A stretch of 64,000 nucleotides of DNA from Celerinatantimonas sp046054165 (GCF_046054165.1 NZ_JBFNXK010000002.1:259480-323479), one strand, 5' to 3'. Shown: positions 9,976-19,874, counted from the first letter of the stretch. Notes: generated from the sequence alone by a model not told the origin. Numbers and translations: made by a program.

Positions 9976-10464
9976 TCATTCAACCTTTTCTACAACCACA
10001 TCGTTAGATTTCAGTAATATCAACAGATGATATTCATGACCTAACGGTTTCACCTTAACGACTTTTTTCCACTGGCTTTTATCGGGATCAGAATAGCTGG
10101 CCATCACCCCGATATAACGGGTATCGTCATCCAACTGGATCGGATCGACAAATTTAAACTGACCGGGTGTCAACATGTAGTCGTAGTCGTCGACATAGTT
10201 GCTTTTCAGGGCCTTCTTATAATGATTGGCTAGTTGCTCATAATCCGCGGCTTTAAGCATGGAATCATCTTCCAGCTCAAAGACTCGCACCTGGATCGGA
10301 GTCGCAGTGCCATCCGTAGCATTCGGATTAACATCATCCGTGGCCGCCAGACTGAATGTCACCGTACTGGGCAGTGATGCATAATCAATTTTGTCATCAC
10401 TACTGCCGAAGCTACAGCCTCCCAGTAATAACAATCCGCATAAAATGATGAATACGCGACGCAT
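9976..10464 (-). CDS. tssJ: T6SS outer-membrane lipoprotein TssJ
   Basis: 162 aa. A lipoprotein signal MRRVFIILCGLLLLGGC has the lipobox LGGC with lipidated Cys17, followed by a transthyretin-like domain with the typical features VRVFELED, LKAADYEQL and DTRYIGVMASYSD. It anchors the membrane complex to the outer membrane and binds periplasmic TssM. It lies 2 bp after the FHA gene and 3 bp before tssK. Confidence 0.94.
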   Translation of the reverse strand: MRRVFIILCGLLLLGGCSFGSSDDKIDYASLPSTVTFSLAATDDVNPNATDGTATPIQVRVFELEDDSMLKAADYEQLANHYKKALKSNYVDDYDYMLTPGQFKFVDPIQLDDDTRYIGVMASYSDPDKSQWKKVVKVKPLGHEYHLLILLKSNDVVVEKVE

Positions 10465-10466
10465 AA

Positions 10467-11975
10467 TTAAACCTCCTGTTGTTTAAGGCGCAGCTCTCGA
10501 TCGTAAGATTGATCGAAAATTTCCCAGAATAATTTTTCAAATCCATGCTGGCGGTTTGAAGTTAGCTCTTGATAGTAACTACGGTACATCTGCCAGGCCC
10601 ACGAATCGGTTTCCACTGAAGCCGGTTGATTGCTGCGACGATAGTTGTGAAATCGTTTCATCAACACATCCGGTGAAAATGCGCGCAGGATCTGCGCCAA
10701 AGCCTGAGTGGTCGCCGTCTGCACCGCTTCATTGTGGTGTTTCACGGTCCGCAAACTCTCCTCAATGGCGGCCGGAGCCGATAAATGCACCATGCTGCGT
10801 TTGGCATCAAACATCGTCTGAATGGTTTCGTCATACGACAGTCCCAACCGCAACGGATTATCTTCGATAGGTTGTAAATTTTTATTCATCAGCCCATAGC
10901 GACTCTCACTCACCTGCTGATGCAACTCGAGCAACCCTTGAATGGCCGCGCGCAATGACGCCCCCATTTCTTCAGAAAGTGCATGCATCTGCCCCATATC
11001 ATTCGGGTCCCCAGCATGTGCCCCTAGTCCTTTCAGCATCGGACCTGTGACCATGTGGTTTACTTCACTATCGTCTTCCACTTGCAGGTCCGGTTGTTGA
11101 AAGCCGCTGTAGACGGAAGCACTCTCACGGGCAGCCGACTGTTCCTCGCTGACGCGTCCAAGCTCCTGTTCTATTTGATCCAATGGGTCTAAATCCTGAC
11201 TATTCATTTGAAATTGCTCCTCATGAGGTAAATCACTCAGCAAATCGAGAGGATGCTCGATTGAACGAGGGTGTATCGAGGGTTGAACCGGACGATCCGC
11301 GCGAGTATGGACCATAACATCCTGTTTTAACTCGATAGCGGCATCATCATTACGTTGGTTATCGGCCTGAACCAACAGCGGTGCTCCAACCCAAATTTGA
11401 TCTTCAGCACTCAGGTAACGACGACGTTCATCGTCATCATCTACCGTTTGATCTTGCAGGTAATCTTCTAAAGTCAACTCTGAAGCGGTGAGCTCATCTA
11501 AGGCACTTAAGGGATCATCAATGGTGGGCATATCCATCTCGAGCATGGCCTGTGGATCCCCATCCTGTTCCCAAGCCATTCCTTCCTGAGGTTCCAAAAG
11601 TGAGTCTAAATTGTGGCCAGAATGCAACACCGGTAAGCTAGAATTGTGCTCGAAGCTCACCCGAATTGAATACGGGCCAATGCCAACGACATCATTGTCA
11701 TTGAGCCGGGCATGACGACCATAACCAATCGGCATCGACGCACCATTCATAAAAGTTGTGCCACATACATCGGTAATGCAAAACTCGTCATCCAACAGAT
11801 GGATCAAGCAGTGGCGCGGTGCAATTCGACCTTGACGATCCCGCAATACCCATTGCTGAGAGGGATCTGCACCAATGGTTCCCCCCTGCTGATCAAAGCT
11901 CATCACAGCCGAACCACCTGCATCCAACTGTTCGGTATTGGTGACCACCAAAGTGACCTGTGAAAATTCCGACAT
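10467..11975 (-). CDS. T6SS FHA-domain protein (TagH/VasC type)
   Basis: 502 aa. The N-terminal ~110 residues are a forkhead-associated domain (motifs APRHCLIHL and NDNDVVGIGPYSIRV) that in related systems reads Thr phosphorylation by PpkA. A long acidic low-complexity middle (about 130-310) precedes a conserved C-terminal helical region (320-500). By position it is the VCA0112 equivalent. No PpkA kinase or PppA phosphatase gene is seen here, so a phosphorylation switch is not shown. It lies 11 bp after tssG. Confidence 0.9.
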   Translation of the reverse strand: MSEFSQVTLVVTNTEQLDAGGSAVMSFDQQGGTIGADPSQQWVLRDRQGRIAPRHCLIHLLDDEFCITDVCGTTFMNGASMPIGYGRHARLNDNDVVGIGPYSIRVSFEHNSSLPVLHSGHNLDSLLEPQEGMAWEQDGDPQAMLEMDMPTIDDPLSALDELTASELTLEDYLQDQTVDDDDERRRYLSAEDQIWVGAPLLVQADNQRNDDAAIELKQDVMVHTRADRPVQPSIHPRSIEHPLDLLSDLPHEEQFQMNSQDLDPLDQIEQELGRVSEEQSAARESASVYSGFQQPDLQVEDDSEVNHMVTGPMLKGLGAHAGDPNDMGQMHALSEEMGASLRAAIQGLLELHQQVSESRYGLMNKNLQPIEDNPLRLGLSYDETIQTMFDAKRSMVHLSAPAAIEESLRTVKHHNEAVQTATTQALAQILRAFSPDVLMKRFHNYRRSNQPASVETDSWAWQMYRSYYQELTSNRQHGFEKLFWEIFDQSYDRELRLKQQEV

Positions 11976-11986
11976 CTCACCTTTTC

Positions 11987-12991
11987 CTATCGAATATGAA
12001 TGAGAACCTGACGATCTCGTTCGCTACCACCCATGAACGAATACCATCCCAGCGACGAACAATGACGGGCACTGAGCTGTAAAGTCGGGATCTCGTCACG
12101 CTCTAATTCCAGAGCCAGATCGAATGCCATCTGTTCACGTAAAATAAATTCCATTAATTTACAAAAGGTCTGATATTCCTTTCCGGTCGGTAAAAAATCC
12201 TTAAATCGCTCAAACGAGAGGGATTTAAAACAAATGACGAATTTCCCCATACAATCGGTGATCTGATCACCAATGACGGTCTCTACGCCTAAACGAGCAT
12301 TGGCCATTCCCAGCGAAAACTTTTGTTCCGGAGCAATCGCAACATGCCGCACTTGCCATTGCTGGATTGAGACATCCGGCAAGTCGAAATAATGTGACAC
12401 AATACCGGCGACAACCTGTGGGGAACGACTGCGTCCGGCCAGAGTCCCCGCATAAGAGAGCATTTTGCACCAGTTGATATTGGCTTCCCGGCGCAACTCT
12501 TGATCGGCTAAACCAACCAGAGCGAACAACTGTTCGGAAAACGCATCCCCGGCTTCTTCCCGAAATCGAACGTAATAGCGATATTTACGCCAAATCTGGT
12601 ACACCAAGGTGATCAATCGGTGATTAAAAAAATCCAAAAACGGCTTTCTTAAACCCTGCTCACCTTCGGTCGCGATCTGCTCTAAAAAGAACCCCGGCAG
12701 TGGCGACTGCGCACCGGATAAACCAAAAAAGGAGGTCTGCAGCTGATAACGTCCCTCTTGTGAGCATGACAGCTCCCGGATATCGCTGGCGGCAAAGCCT
12801 AGGCTTGGGTTGCCATGAAATAGTAAATTTTCACTGACCCCCCCGGCTTGTTGCTCCGGATCGTCGCCCAACATCCGATGCAACACTTCCACCAGCTGGT
12901 AAAAGTTATAAGATTCGATATGCGACGGAACAACCCGCGCTGCATCGCTCTCTTTTAAATCAGAGGTTGCTGTCCGACCTGCGTTCCCCAT
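11987..12991 (-). CDS. tssG: T6SS baseplate protein TssG
   Basis: 334 aa. Family features are SYNFYQLVEVLHRML near the start, PLPGFFLEQI, LDFFNHRLITLVYQIWRKY and a conserved C-terminal region ending in GGSERDRQVLIHIR. TssG forms the baseplate wedge with TssF and TssE. The start overlaps the end of tssF by 37 bases, so the two are likely translationally coupled. Confidence 0.94.
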   Translation of the reverse strand: MGNAGRTATSDLKESDAARVVPSHIESYNFYQLVEVLHRMLGDDPEQQAGGVSENLLFHGNPSLGFAASDIRELSCSQEGRYQLQTSFFGLSGAQSPLPGFFLEQIATEGEQGLRKPFLDFFNHRLITLVYQIWRKYRYYVRFREEAGDAFSEQLFALVGLADQELRREANINWCKMLSYAGTLAGRSRSPQVVAGIVSHYFDLPDVSIQQWQVRHVAIAPEQKFSLGMANARLGVETVIGDQITDCMGKFVICFKSLSFERFKDFLPTGKEYQTFCKLMEFILREQMAFDLALELERDEIPTLQLSARHCSSLGWYSFMGGSERDRQVLIHIR

Positions 12992-14721
12992 GAATACCTT
13001 TCACGATTATCAGCATTAATCACCACCAGCTCATGAAACGAATTGATACTGGCATACAAAGAAAAAAATCGGCTCAAGACCGTCCCAAACAGGTACAGCT
13101 CGCCTTCAGAACCAAATGATTTTTGAGAGAGCGTTATTTCAGAACGGAGTCCACGGATCGGAAGCCCTCTCAAAACCTTTTCGATCGGTTTAGATTGAAT
13201 ATCCTTAATCCCTTCCAAGCGGTGTCGTGCTATTTGTTCAGCCTGTCGATCCACCAGAGCGCGAAAGTCATAAGCCCGTAAAATCGAGCTCAACGCATCT
13301 TTGGATAACAGCGATAAATAGTTCAGGGATAGATTTGAGATCAAAGTCCACAACAAACTACCATCTAAAACCGGATGCAGTGGCTGAGTCGGCTCGGTAA
13401 TATTTCGAAACGAAGCAAACGAAGGTGAACTCTGGGTTTCAACACTTAAATCACCTTTGCCTAGCTCCAGCGGCAATTGTCGGTTGGTACAGGTCAGTTG
13501 TAGTGAAATTGCTTCGGTGAGTCCTAAATAGTCGGTTTCATCACTGCGAACAAATGAAATGAAATGCTCGAATCCATCATCCCGGATACTATTTTTAACC
13601 CGCAACCGGTAATAAAGTGCCCGGCGCTCATTGGCTCGCTCAATCTCATGCTGGAAACTTTCAAATGGGGTATAAATACGCTCCTGTCCCCGTTCCCGGC
13701 CCGTAGTTGTCGAAGCCCAACCTTCAACCCGATCTACACTAAAAATTTCAAAATGAGCGGGATAACGACTGGAAGGGATCACCCGATATTCAGTTTTACG
13801 ACCATTTAAATCAATGGGATCCGCATCATGGGCGAACAAGTTAATCGCCGGTGTACAGTAAAGCTGAAAACTTTCTTCCCGGATCCGCACATCGGCAGGT
13901 AACGTTTTTCTGAAGGTGAATTTAAGCGTAAATTGCCCGCGAATCGATGGTGAAACGCTTTTTCCAATACGACAAATATCAAAAAATAGAAATGCTTCCG
14001 GAAAGGCTAAATATTCCTGCAACACCCGATAGCCTTCATAGACATTCTTTGGATAGGGTAAAATACTGTCAGCTGATTCAAATCCGACCGGATGAAAACA
14101 ATCCGCCGGTAACCGGTAAATATCATCACCCACGACGACATCAACCTGCCCTAAATAGTGGCTCATCCACAAGTAGAGCATCTGGGCCGAATAACTCTGT
14201 CCCCCCAGATAAAAACGCAGATCCTGCAGATCAATTTCAGCCAGACTCTGATCCCCAAGAATTGCCATATCCAGTTCGATAATGGATGCATCACGCGTGT
14301 GATGCACACTGACCCCAACATTTTCCAACGGATAAATATCCACAGCTCGACAGGTGGTAAAATGACAGACTGTATTCAATACCGGAATACTATCCATCTG
14401 CACTCCGGACTCAATTCGCTGCCGGGTACTAATGGCTTTATCGTTAGGGCTAAATTTCGTGATCGTTAAGCTGGGAATGGGCCGTAAATAATTAGGCCAC
14501 AGCATATTGATGATCGAATGAGTCAGCTCCGGAAATTCATCATCGACTTTCTCCCGCAGCCGACCAGTCAGGAATGCAAAGCCTTCCAACAGTCGTTCGA
14601 CATCCGGATCGGTGGTTCGTCCATTCAAAAAACGAGACAACTGTGGATACAACTCGGTAAACACTTGTCCCTGTTCTTTTAAGAACGCCAGCTCTTCACG
14701 GAAGTATTTATCCTGTGACAC
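12955..14721 (-). CDS. tssF: T6SS baseplate protein TssF
   Basis: 588 aa, normal length. The N-terminus (YFREELAFLKEQGQVFTELY, then GRTTDPDVERLLEGFAFLTG) and HSIINMLWPNYLRPIPS are hallmark TssF segments. It is a wedge component with TssG and TssE, positioned around the VgrG hub. Its first codon overlaps the last base of tssE at 14721. Confidence 0.96.
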   Translation of the reverse strand: MSQDKYFREELAFLKEQGQVFTELYPQLSRFLNGRTTDPDVERLLEGFAFLTGRLREKVDDEFPELTHSIINMLWPNYLRPIPSLTITKFSPNDKAISTRQRIESGVQMDSIPVLNTVCHFTTCRAVDIYPLENVGVSVHHTRDASIIELDMAILGDQSLAEIDLQDLRFYLGGQSYSAQMLYLWMSHYLGQVDVVVGDDIYRLPADCFHPVGFESADSILPYPKNVYEGYRVLQEYLAFPEAFLFFDICRIGKSVSPSIRGQFTLKFTFRKTLPADVRIREESFQLYCTPAINLFAHDADPIDLNGRKTEYRVIPSSRYPAHFEIFSVDRVEGWASTTTGRERGQERIYTPFESFQHEIERANERRALYYRLRVKNSIRDDGFEHFISFVRSDETDYLGLTEAISLQLTCTNRQLPLELGKGDLSVETQSSPSFASFRNITEPTQPLHPVLDGSLLWTLISNLSLNYLSLLSKDALSSILRAYDFRALVDRQAEQIARHRLEGIKDIQSKPIEKVLRGLPIRGLRSEITLSQKSFGSEGELYLFGTVLSRFFSLYASINSFHELVVINADNRERYSWGTQVGQQPLI

Positions 14722-15158
14722 TAGATCACCCTATATTTGCGACTATTATCCAGCAGCAGATCAATCTGAACACCATCATGCAGTGCTCCCCGATTGATCT
14801 GGGCAGTAACATGAAAACGCAGATTCAATGGGCTATCCGGGTCATTCAAAACCCGAACATCCAGCTGATTCAAGCGTGGTTCATAGAGTTTCAGGCATTT
14901 ACGAATCGCCATACGGATTTGCAACGCTAGATCACGGCTACCTAGTGTTGCATCGTTAAAATCGATCAATCCCAACAGTGGTGCACTCATTGACTCCCCA
15001 ATCCGGGTATTCAGTACATTTGAGATATTGCGCTTAATCGAATCTAAAACGTCCTCGGCTTTTGGTCCTTGAGTCATGGAACGCGCTGGGGCGTCAGCTT
15101 CTAATCGTTCAAAAAAGCTGACACCATACGCACTCTCTTCCAGAGCAACGTATCCCAT
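14721..15158 (-). CDS. tssE: T6SS baseplate protein TssE (gp25-like)
   Basis: 145 aa gp25-like lysozyme-fold protein. It has SIKRNISNVLNTRIGESMSAP, LIDFNDATLGSRDL and IRKCLKLYEPRL, typical of the T4 gp25/TssE family, where it starts sheath polymerisation. It sits 2 bp after tssC. Confidence 0.94.
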   Translation of the reverse strand: MGYVALEESAYGVSFFERLEADAPARSMTQGPKAEDVLDSIKRNISNVLNTRIGESMSAPLLGLIDFNDATLGSRDLALQIRMAIRKCLKLYEPRLNQLDVRVLNDPDSPLNLRFHVTAQINRGALHDGVQIDLLLDNSRKYRVI

Positions 15159-15160
15159 AA

Positions 15161-16636
15161 TTAAGCCTGATCTAAGCGTCCGACCAATGACAGCTCAAAG
15201 TTCGCACCCATATATTTAAAGTGCGGACGAACCGCTAATGACACCTGATACCAGCCAGGATTTCCCTCAACGTTCATCACTTCAATACGTGCGGCACGTA
15301 GTGGGCGACGACTGCGGACATCTGCGGGTGGATTTTCCTGATCGGCAACATACTGTTTGATCCAACTGTTCAGTTCCCGTTCCAGATCTTGACGTTCTTT
15401 CCAAGAACCGATCTGCTCCCGTTGCAGGACTTTAATGTAGTGAGCCAGACGGTTAATAATCATCATATAAGGGAGCTGAGTACTCAGTTTATAGTTGGTT
15501 TCAGCTTCCTGGCCTTCTTTCGTTTTCGGAAAGACTTTCGGTTTCTGAATCGAGTTGGCCGAGAAGAAGGCGGCATTATCACTGCCTTTACGCATAGTTA
15601 AGGCAATGAACCCTTCATCGGCCAGTTCAAATTCCTTACGGTCGGTAATCAATACTTCCGTTGGAATTTTAGCCTGCAACTCACCCATCGCTTCAAACAG
15701 GTGCACGGGTAGATCTTCTACAGCGCCCCCACTTTGTGGACCGATAATATTCGGACACCAGCGATATTTTGCAAAGCTGTCACTAAGACGGCTAGCCAAT
15801 GCAAATGCGGTATTTCCCCACAAATAGCTCTCGTGAGTACCTGCCACATTTTCCTCATAGTTGAATGAGCTGATCGGATTTTCAACCGGATCATAAGGGG
15901 TACGTAATAGAAATCGAGGGGCTGTCAAACCGATATAACGAGCGTCTTCCGACTCGCGCAATGAACGCCATTTGGTATATTTAGGGCTTTCGAAAGTCGC
16001 TTTCAAATCTTTAATGTTCGGCAGATCTTCGAAGCTATCAACGCCAAAGAATTCAGGTCCGACCGAAGATAGAAAAGGCGCATGTGCCATCGCCCCAACA
16101 GCACCGACATACTGAAGTAATTTCATATCGGGTGATGCTGGTGTGAATGAGTAGTTCCCAACAATCGCGCCAATAGGTTCCCCACCGAACTGCCCATATC
16201 CAGATGAGTAAATATGTTTATAAAAACCGGACTGACTGGTTTCCGGAGCAAATTCAAAATCATCTAACAGTTCATCTTTGGTGGCGTGTAACAGTTCGAT
16301 TTTAATATTTTCACGAAAATCAGTACGGTCCACGAGCAGTTTAAGGCCCCGCCACGATGACTCGAGCTGTTGAACTTTCTGATCATGAAGGATTTCATCC
16401 ATCTGCGAACTGATTTTCTTATCCAGCTCGACGATCATTTTATCCACCAGAGCCTTATTAACAGGCTCCTGAGTTTGACCATTATCTAATAACTGACTAA
16501 TAAACGCGGCAACCCCTTTTTTAGCAACATCGTATCCTTCATCGCTGGGTGCCATCCGGGTTTGAGCCATCACTTCATCAAGTAGCCCGAGTTCACCGGT
16601 GGATTGCGTCTGCGCAACCTGCTCTTGAGTTGACAT
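15161..16636 (-). CDS. tssC: T6SS sheath large subunit TssC (VipB)
   Basis: 491 aa, standard length. Conserved segments include QLESSWRGLKLLVDRTDF, GNYSFTPASPDMKLLQYVG, AHAPFLSSVGPEFFG and the C-terminal RPHFKYMGANFELSLVGRLD. With TssB it forms the contractile sheath. It lies 35 bp after tssB, a common arrangement for the sheath pair. Confidence 0.98.
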   Translation of the reverse strand: MSTQEQVAQTQSTGELGLLDEVMAQTRMAPSDEGYDVAKKGVAAFISQLLDNGQTQEPVNKALVDKMIVELDKKISSQMDEILHDQKVQQLESSWRGLKLLVDRTDFRENIKIELLHATKDELLDDFEFAPETSQSGFYKHIYSSGYGQFGGEPIGAIVGNYSFTPASPDMKLLQYVGAVGAMAHAPFLSSVGPEFFGVDSFEDLPNIKDLKATFESPKYTKWRSLRESEDARYIGLTAPRFLLRTPYDPVENPISSFNYEENVAGTHESYLWGNTAFALASRLSDSFAKYRWCPNIIGPQSGGAVEDLPVHLFEAMGELQAKIPTEVLITDRKEFELADEGFIALTMRKGSDNAAFFSANSIQKPKVFPKTKEGQEAETNYKLSTQLPYMMIINRLAHYIKVLQREQIGSWKERQDLERELNSWIKQYVADQENPPADVRSRRPLRAARIEVMNVEGNPGWYQVSLAVRPHFKYMGANFELSLVGRLDQA

Positions 16637-16671
16637 TATCGTGTCCTTCCTAAGTCTTCAGTTAATTTGAG

Positions 16672-17178
16672 TTATTCGGCTGGGGTTGAATCGCCACCGA
16701 CCAGTTCCAGTTCGGCGAGAAGTTTGTCGCGTGATTCATCCGATTCTAAAAGTTCCTGCAACTGACGCCGAAACGCAGGAATATTGCCAAGAGGGCCTTT
16801 TAAAGCGACTAATGCTTCGCGCAACTCAATCAATTTTTTAAGTTCAGGGACTTGATTAGCAATGGAATCCGGTGAGAAATCTTTCATAGATTTAAATGAA
16901 ATATTAACCGAAAGATCTTGATCGTCTTCATCCACTAGGCGGTTAGGAACTGAAGTGGTCACGGATAGCTCGCTATCACGCATCACCGCTTCAAAGTTAT
17001 TTTTATCGATAGAAATCGCAGTGCGTTCTTCAATCGGAGTTTCTTCAGAATGACCTTTAAAATCTCCTACAACTAAAGTTTTTAAAGGTAATTCAACTTC
17101 TGTTTGAGCATCGCCAACAGCAGGAACGTATTTAATATTGATGCGTTCCTTCGGTGCAACACTTCCTTCTTTAGACAT
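16672..17178 (-). CDS. tssB: T6SS sheath small subunit TssB (VipA)
   Basis: 168 aa, standard length. It begins with SKEGSVAPKERINIKYVP and contains ELPLKTLVVGDFKG, the conserved TssB core, then the VNISFKSMKDFSPD segment. First gene of the T6SS operon; the ribosome site GGGGAT lies upstream of the ATG. The operon promoter must lie in the AT-rich stretch to its right; I could not identify it, and found no good sigma-54 (GG-N10-GC) match nearby. Confidence 0.97.
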   Translation of the reverse strand: MSKEGSVAPKERINIKYVPAVGDAQTEVELPLKTLVVGDFKGHSEETPIEERTAISIDKNNFEAVMRDSELSVTTSVPNRLVDEDDQDLSVNISFKSMKDFSPDSIANQVPELKKLIELREALVALKGPLGNIPAFRRQLQELLESDESRDKLLAELELVGGDSTPAE

Positions 17179-17328
17179 AATTATCCCCGTGGTTCAACTG
17201 ATTAACTCAATATTTAAACAACTGAAATGACTCAATCATTGTGATTTATTAAATTTATCATTTAGCTATAAAAAGGTCGCAAGAACTTCCTTCGAAAATA
17301 TAAACTTCAAAGAAAACATATATGTATA

Positions 17329-17375
17329 AATAATAATTTATACTCAGGAGTCCCCCCTGAATATAAATTATTATT
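17329..17375. repeat. Long near-perfect inverted repeat upstream of tssB
   Basis: A 14-bp perfect outer arm (17329-17342 with 17362-17375), one mismatch, then a 5-bp inner arm TCAGG/CCTGA around a 7-base loop that carries a C-run. It starts 150 bp upstream of tssB. It could be a cruciform, a terminator of unseen transcripts, an operator, or part of the 5' leader of the T6SS transcript. I cannot choose among these. Confidence 0.6.
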
Positions 17376-18389
17376 CAAATCAGTAATATCAGATACAATA
17401 CAAACCTAGTTACACGAAATATCAACAGCACTGAATGAAATATGCTTTAATTTTTATTGACCATTTAATAATTTGAGAATTCTATTCTAATCAAACATGA
17501 TATTCAACAGCAAATAGCTATCTATTTTGATCACAAAAATCATTTCTTAAAACAGAAAATCCAAATGTAATTCAAAATATACAGCTAGAAACAAAACTAT
17601 TAATAATCGATTTTATAGGACTGCGTCAACTATAAAAATTTTCCAAAACAGCTCATGGATGAACTCTTATTGACAATAAAAAAATTAGGTTGTCTGCTCA
17701 TTTTTTTGATAAGATTATGTTTTACATGATTTTTTAATACTTTTCCAAACAATAGTACTTTTTAATTAGTCCCTTTGTGTGAGATATCTCTTACAAAAAA
17801 AGAATCAAATATCCTAACCCTTCTTAAATAAGTTATTGTAAACAACATCCTATATCTGAGTATGTCACGACTTACAAGTGTGATTAATTTTTATACAATC
17901 CCAAAGCAAAACATGGCTCCGTTGATGTGTGTATTTTTTAACCACACTTTCAGCAGTCAAAAAATCACCTTTTCAATCCACAAATGCGGCTCATTGGCTC
18001 ACAGATGAGGGGCCTAATCGCCGAAATCAGGATAAAATGAAAGGATGGAACCGATTCTAAATCAACTATTAATGAAGTTTGAGAGCTATAAATATCAAGT
18101 TATATAACTATATATCTGAACGATCTTATATATATAAACATGATAAATAGATTATTAAATAATAGACATCTCAATTATTTAATATAATTTATTCGATATT
18201 ATATCAATTATATATAAATTCAGAATTAAATAAAAAAACACATAAAATTATATTAATTAATGTTCATCTCTATACAGTTAAAACGCTCACGAGCCCCATG
18301 ACACCTATGCTGACCACCAAGAGTGCATCATGCATATTTCTGATGCCTATAGTTCACTAGAAGCGGCTAATTGATACTGTTCATTGAAT

Positions 18390-18429
18390 GAGATATGGGA
18401 TATAAGTTAATTAATGCCATATCTCTTTT
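18390..18429 (+). terminator. Possible terminator-like inverted repeat
   Basis: GAGATATGG (18390-18398) pairs perfectly with CCATATCTC (18417-18425), followed by TTTT on the plus strand. The loop is long (18 bases) and the stem AT-rich, so it is a weak terminator at best. No gene is seen upstream on the plus strand that it would serve. Confidence 0.3.
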
Positions 18430-18778
18430 AGACGATTACAAATATAGCGAGTCCATCGAAATGGAAGATTATAGATTTATATTGAATCCCATCAAGATAG
18501 ATTGATATTAAACAATAGACCCCATAGATCACCTGTCATCCATTGAAACAGACGTTCTCTGCAACACGTTACACGAACAGGAAACAAAGTAAGGTTCCCA
18601 AAGCGGGTCTCTATTCTTCCCACAGGACACATCATAGCAGCGAACAAGCAAGCTAATCTCAATGGATGTAGCTCGTTCATCGTTAAAGCGGTTCAATACA
18701 ACATATTTGCGCAAGGTGTAGCCTGTGACGTTTCATGAGTGAAGTGAAGCCACAAGGTAACCTCTAACGGGCAGGCAT

Positions 18779-18806
18779 AAAAAAGTCGCAACAATATGTT
18801 GCGACT
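18779..18806 (-). terminator. Rho-independent terminator of the RpiB/LacAB-type gene
   Basis: Perfect 9-bp stem GTCGCAACA/TGTTGCGAC (18785-18793 and 18797-18805) with a 3-base loop, followed on the minus strand by six T. It lies about 30 bp after the stop of the isomerase gene. Confidence 0.9.
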
Positions 18807-18835
18807 GTAGTCTCTTGGGGGAAGAAACTTAAAAA

Positions 18836-19471
18836 CTAAGCGAGTACGCTACGAACAAAGTCAGTTAATGCAGCATCCTGACTGTTTTCCAGAAAACAAC
18901 TCTGAAAACGTTCACCACCAACAGCTGTTTTGACTAATTCAGGATCCAACGCTTTTAATCCTTCCAAATAATCTTTAGCCACAGCGTCTTTAACACCATT
19001 TAGAATGGCGGCATTCTGAACCTGTGAAGCCTGACGTTCTGGTGGATAACCTAATCCTGTTTCACCCGTAAAGGCTTTTTCAAAAATATAACGAAGGTTC
19101 AGCTCAGCTCCCCAGCCAAAACCTTTAGCAAATGGAATCGCCAGTGCATTCCCATTATTGATTTGTGCAAACAGATAGGCATCAGCCGGATCAATACAAT
19201 AACCGCATACCACCCCTGGATAGGCGTTTAACGACATTAGCGCACCCTGACCAGTTCCACATCCGGCAATCACAAAATCAACGGCTTTTGAATTCAATAG
19301 CAGGCTGGCAATGATCCCTAAATGGATATAGGTCAATCGATGATCATTATCCCCATTCATCCCTACATTAAAAACCTGATGTCCCTGTTCATCGGCAACA
19401 GCCTGTAATTCATTAAGAATAATAGGGTTTTTAGCCGCCTGGCTGAATTCATTCATCAATGCAATTTTCAT
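18836..19471 (-). CDS. RpiB/LacA/LacB-family sugar-phosphate isomerase
   Basis: 211 aa. The N-terminal region has the RpiB/LacAB fold signatures VDFVIAGCGTGQGALMSLN (active-site Cys and GTG loop) and GVVCGYCIDPADAYLFAQINNGNALAIP. It is longer than RpiB (about 150 aa), with a C-terminal extension as in the longer relatives found among KdgR-controlled pectin/uronate genes of Vibrio and Erwinia (there called spiX). The ribosome site AGGGAG precedes the ATG. A KdgR-like box lies 34 bp upstream. The exact substrate is unknown; a keto-sugar or sugar-phosphate isomerisation is expected. Confidence 0.8.
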   Translation of the reverse strand: MKIALMNEFSQAAKNPIILNELQAVADEQGHQVFNVGMNGDNDHRLTYIHLGIIASLLLNSKAVDFVIAGCGTGQGALMSLNAYPGVVCGYCIDPADAYLFAQINNGNALAIPFAKGFGWGAELNLRYIFEKAFTGETGLGYPPERQASQVQNAAILNGVKDAVAKDYLEGLKALDPELVKTAVGGERFQSCFLENSQDAALTDFVRSVLA

Positions 19472-19504
19472 CTTGAACTCCCTGTTGAGTCATGATTTAA
19501 ATAC

Positions 19505-19523
19505 TTAAAACAATGTTTCATTT
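19505..19523 (-). promoter_or_regulatory. KdgR-like operator upstream of the isomerase gene
   Basis: On the minus strand the 19-mer reads AAATGAAACATTGTTTTAA, close to the KdgR consensus (AATGAAACATTGTTTCATT as I recall it), with one half-site perfect and one imperfect. It is 34-52 bp upstream of the start codon, where a repressor would block a promoter. No KdgR gene or other uronate gene is in the window, so regulation is inferred from the motif only. Confidence 0.5.
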
Positions 19524-19874
19524 AAAATACCACGATGATTCAAATATAGAAACTGGTTTCTGTATTTCAACTGAAATCAGTGATCCACCTCACTATTTTA
19601 GTCACTACTCAACAAATTAAAGATCCATATTTCCCGCGATACACGCAAGAGACACCACACAAGAAAGTATATGTGGGATGATGCTCTCCGTGATTTCAAC
19701 CCCACCTTGATAAGAGACCGATCTATCGGTTACAGATCCCCTTCACGGCTTTTCCTCTGCGAATATGTAAGATTTAGCAGACTGCAATAAACATTTAAGA
19801 AACATTGGTCCACTGTTACAATCGTTAATTAGGGACAGTTACCCCTGTCTTTTTATGGTTTTTTGGAGATATTC

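Larger units (their letters stand above)
17179..18778. other. 1.6-kb AT-rich stretch with no convincing gene
   Basis: Between tssB and the isomerase terminator there is no reading frame with recognisable protein features; the two overlapping ~60-codon frames near 18500-18710 on the minus strand resemble nothing I know. The left two thirds are visibly AT-richer than the flanking genes, the sort of DNA H-NS silences. It must contain the T6SS promoter. It also holds a 47-bp hairpin (17329-17375), an inverted repeat with a T-run (18390-18429) and a small palindrome AATGA-N5-TCATT at 17226-17240 just upstream of tssB. Confidence 0.6.

Noticed and set aside
17226..17290. Sigma-54 promoter for tssB
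   Set aside because: The nearest GG/GC candidate has 8 instead of 10 intervening bases, so it does not fit.
18492..18714. Two overlapping ~60-codon minus-strand frames
   Set aside because: They overlap each other in different frames and neither resembles a protein family; could be a decayed gene but nothing supports that.
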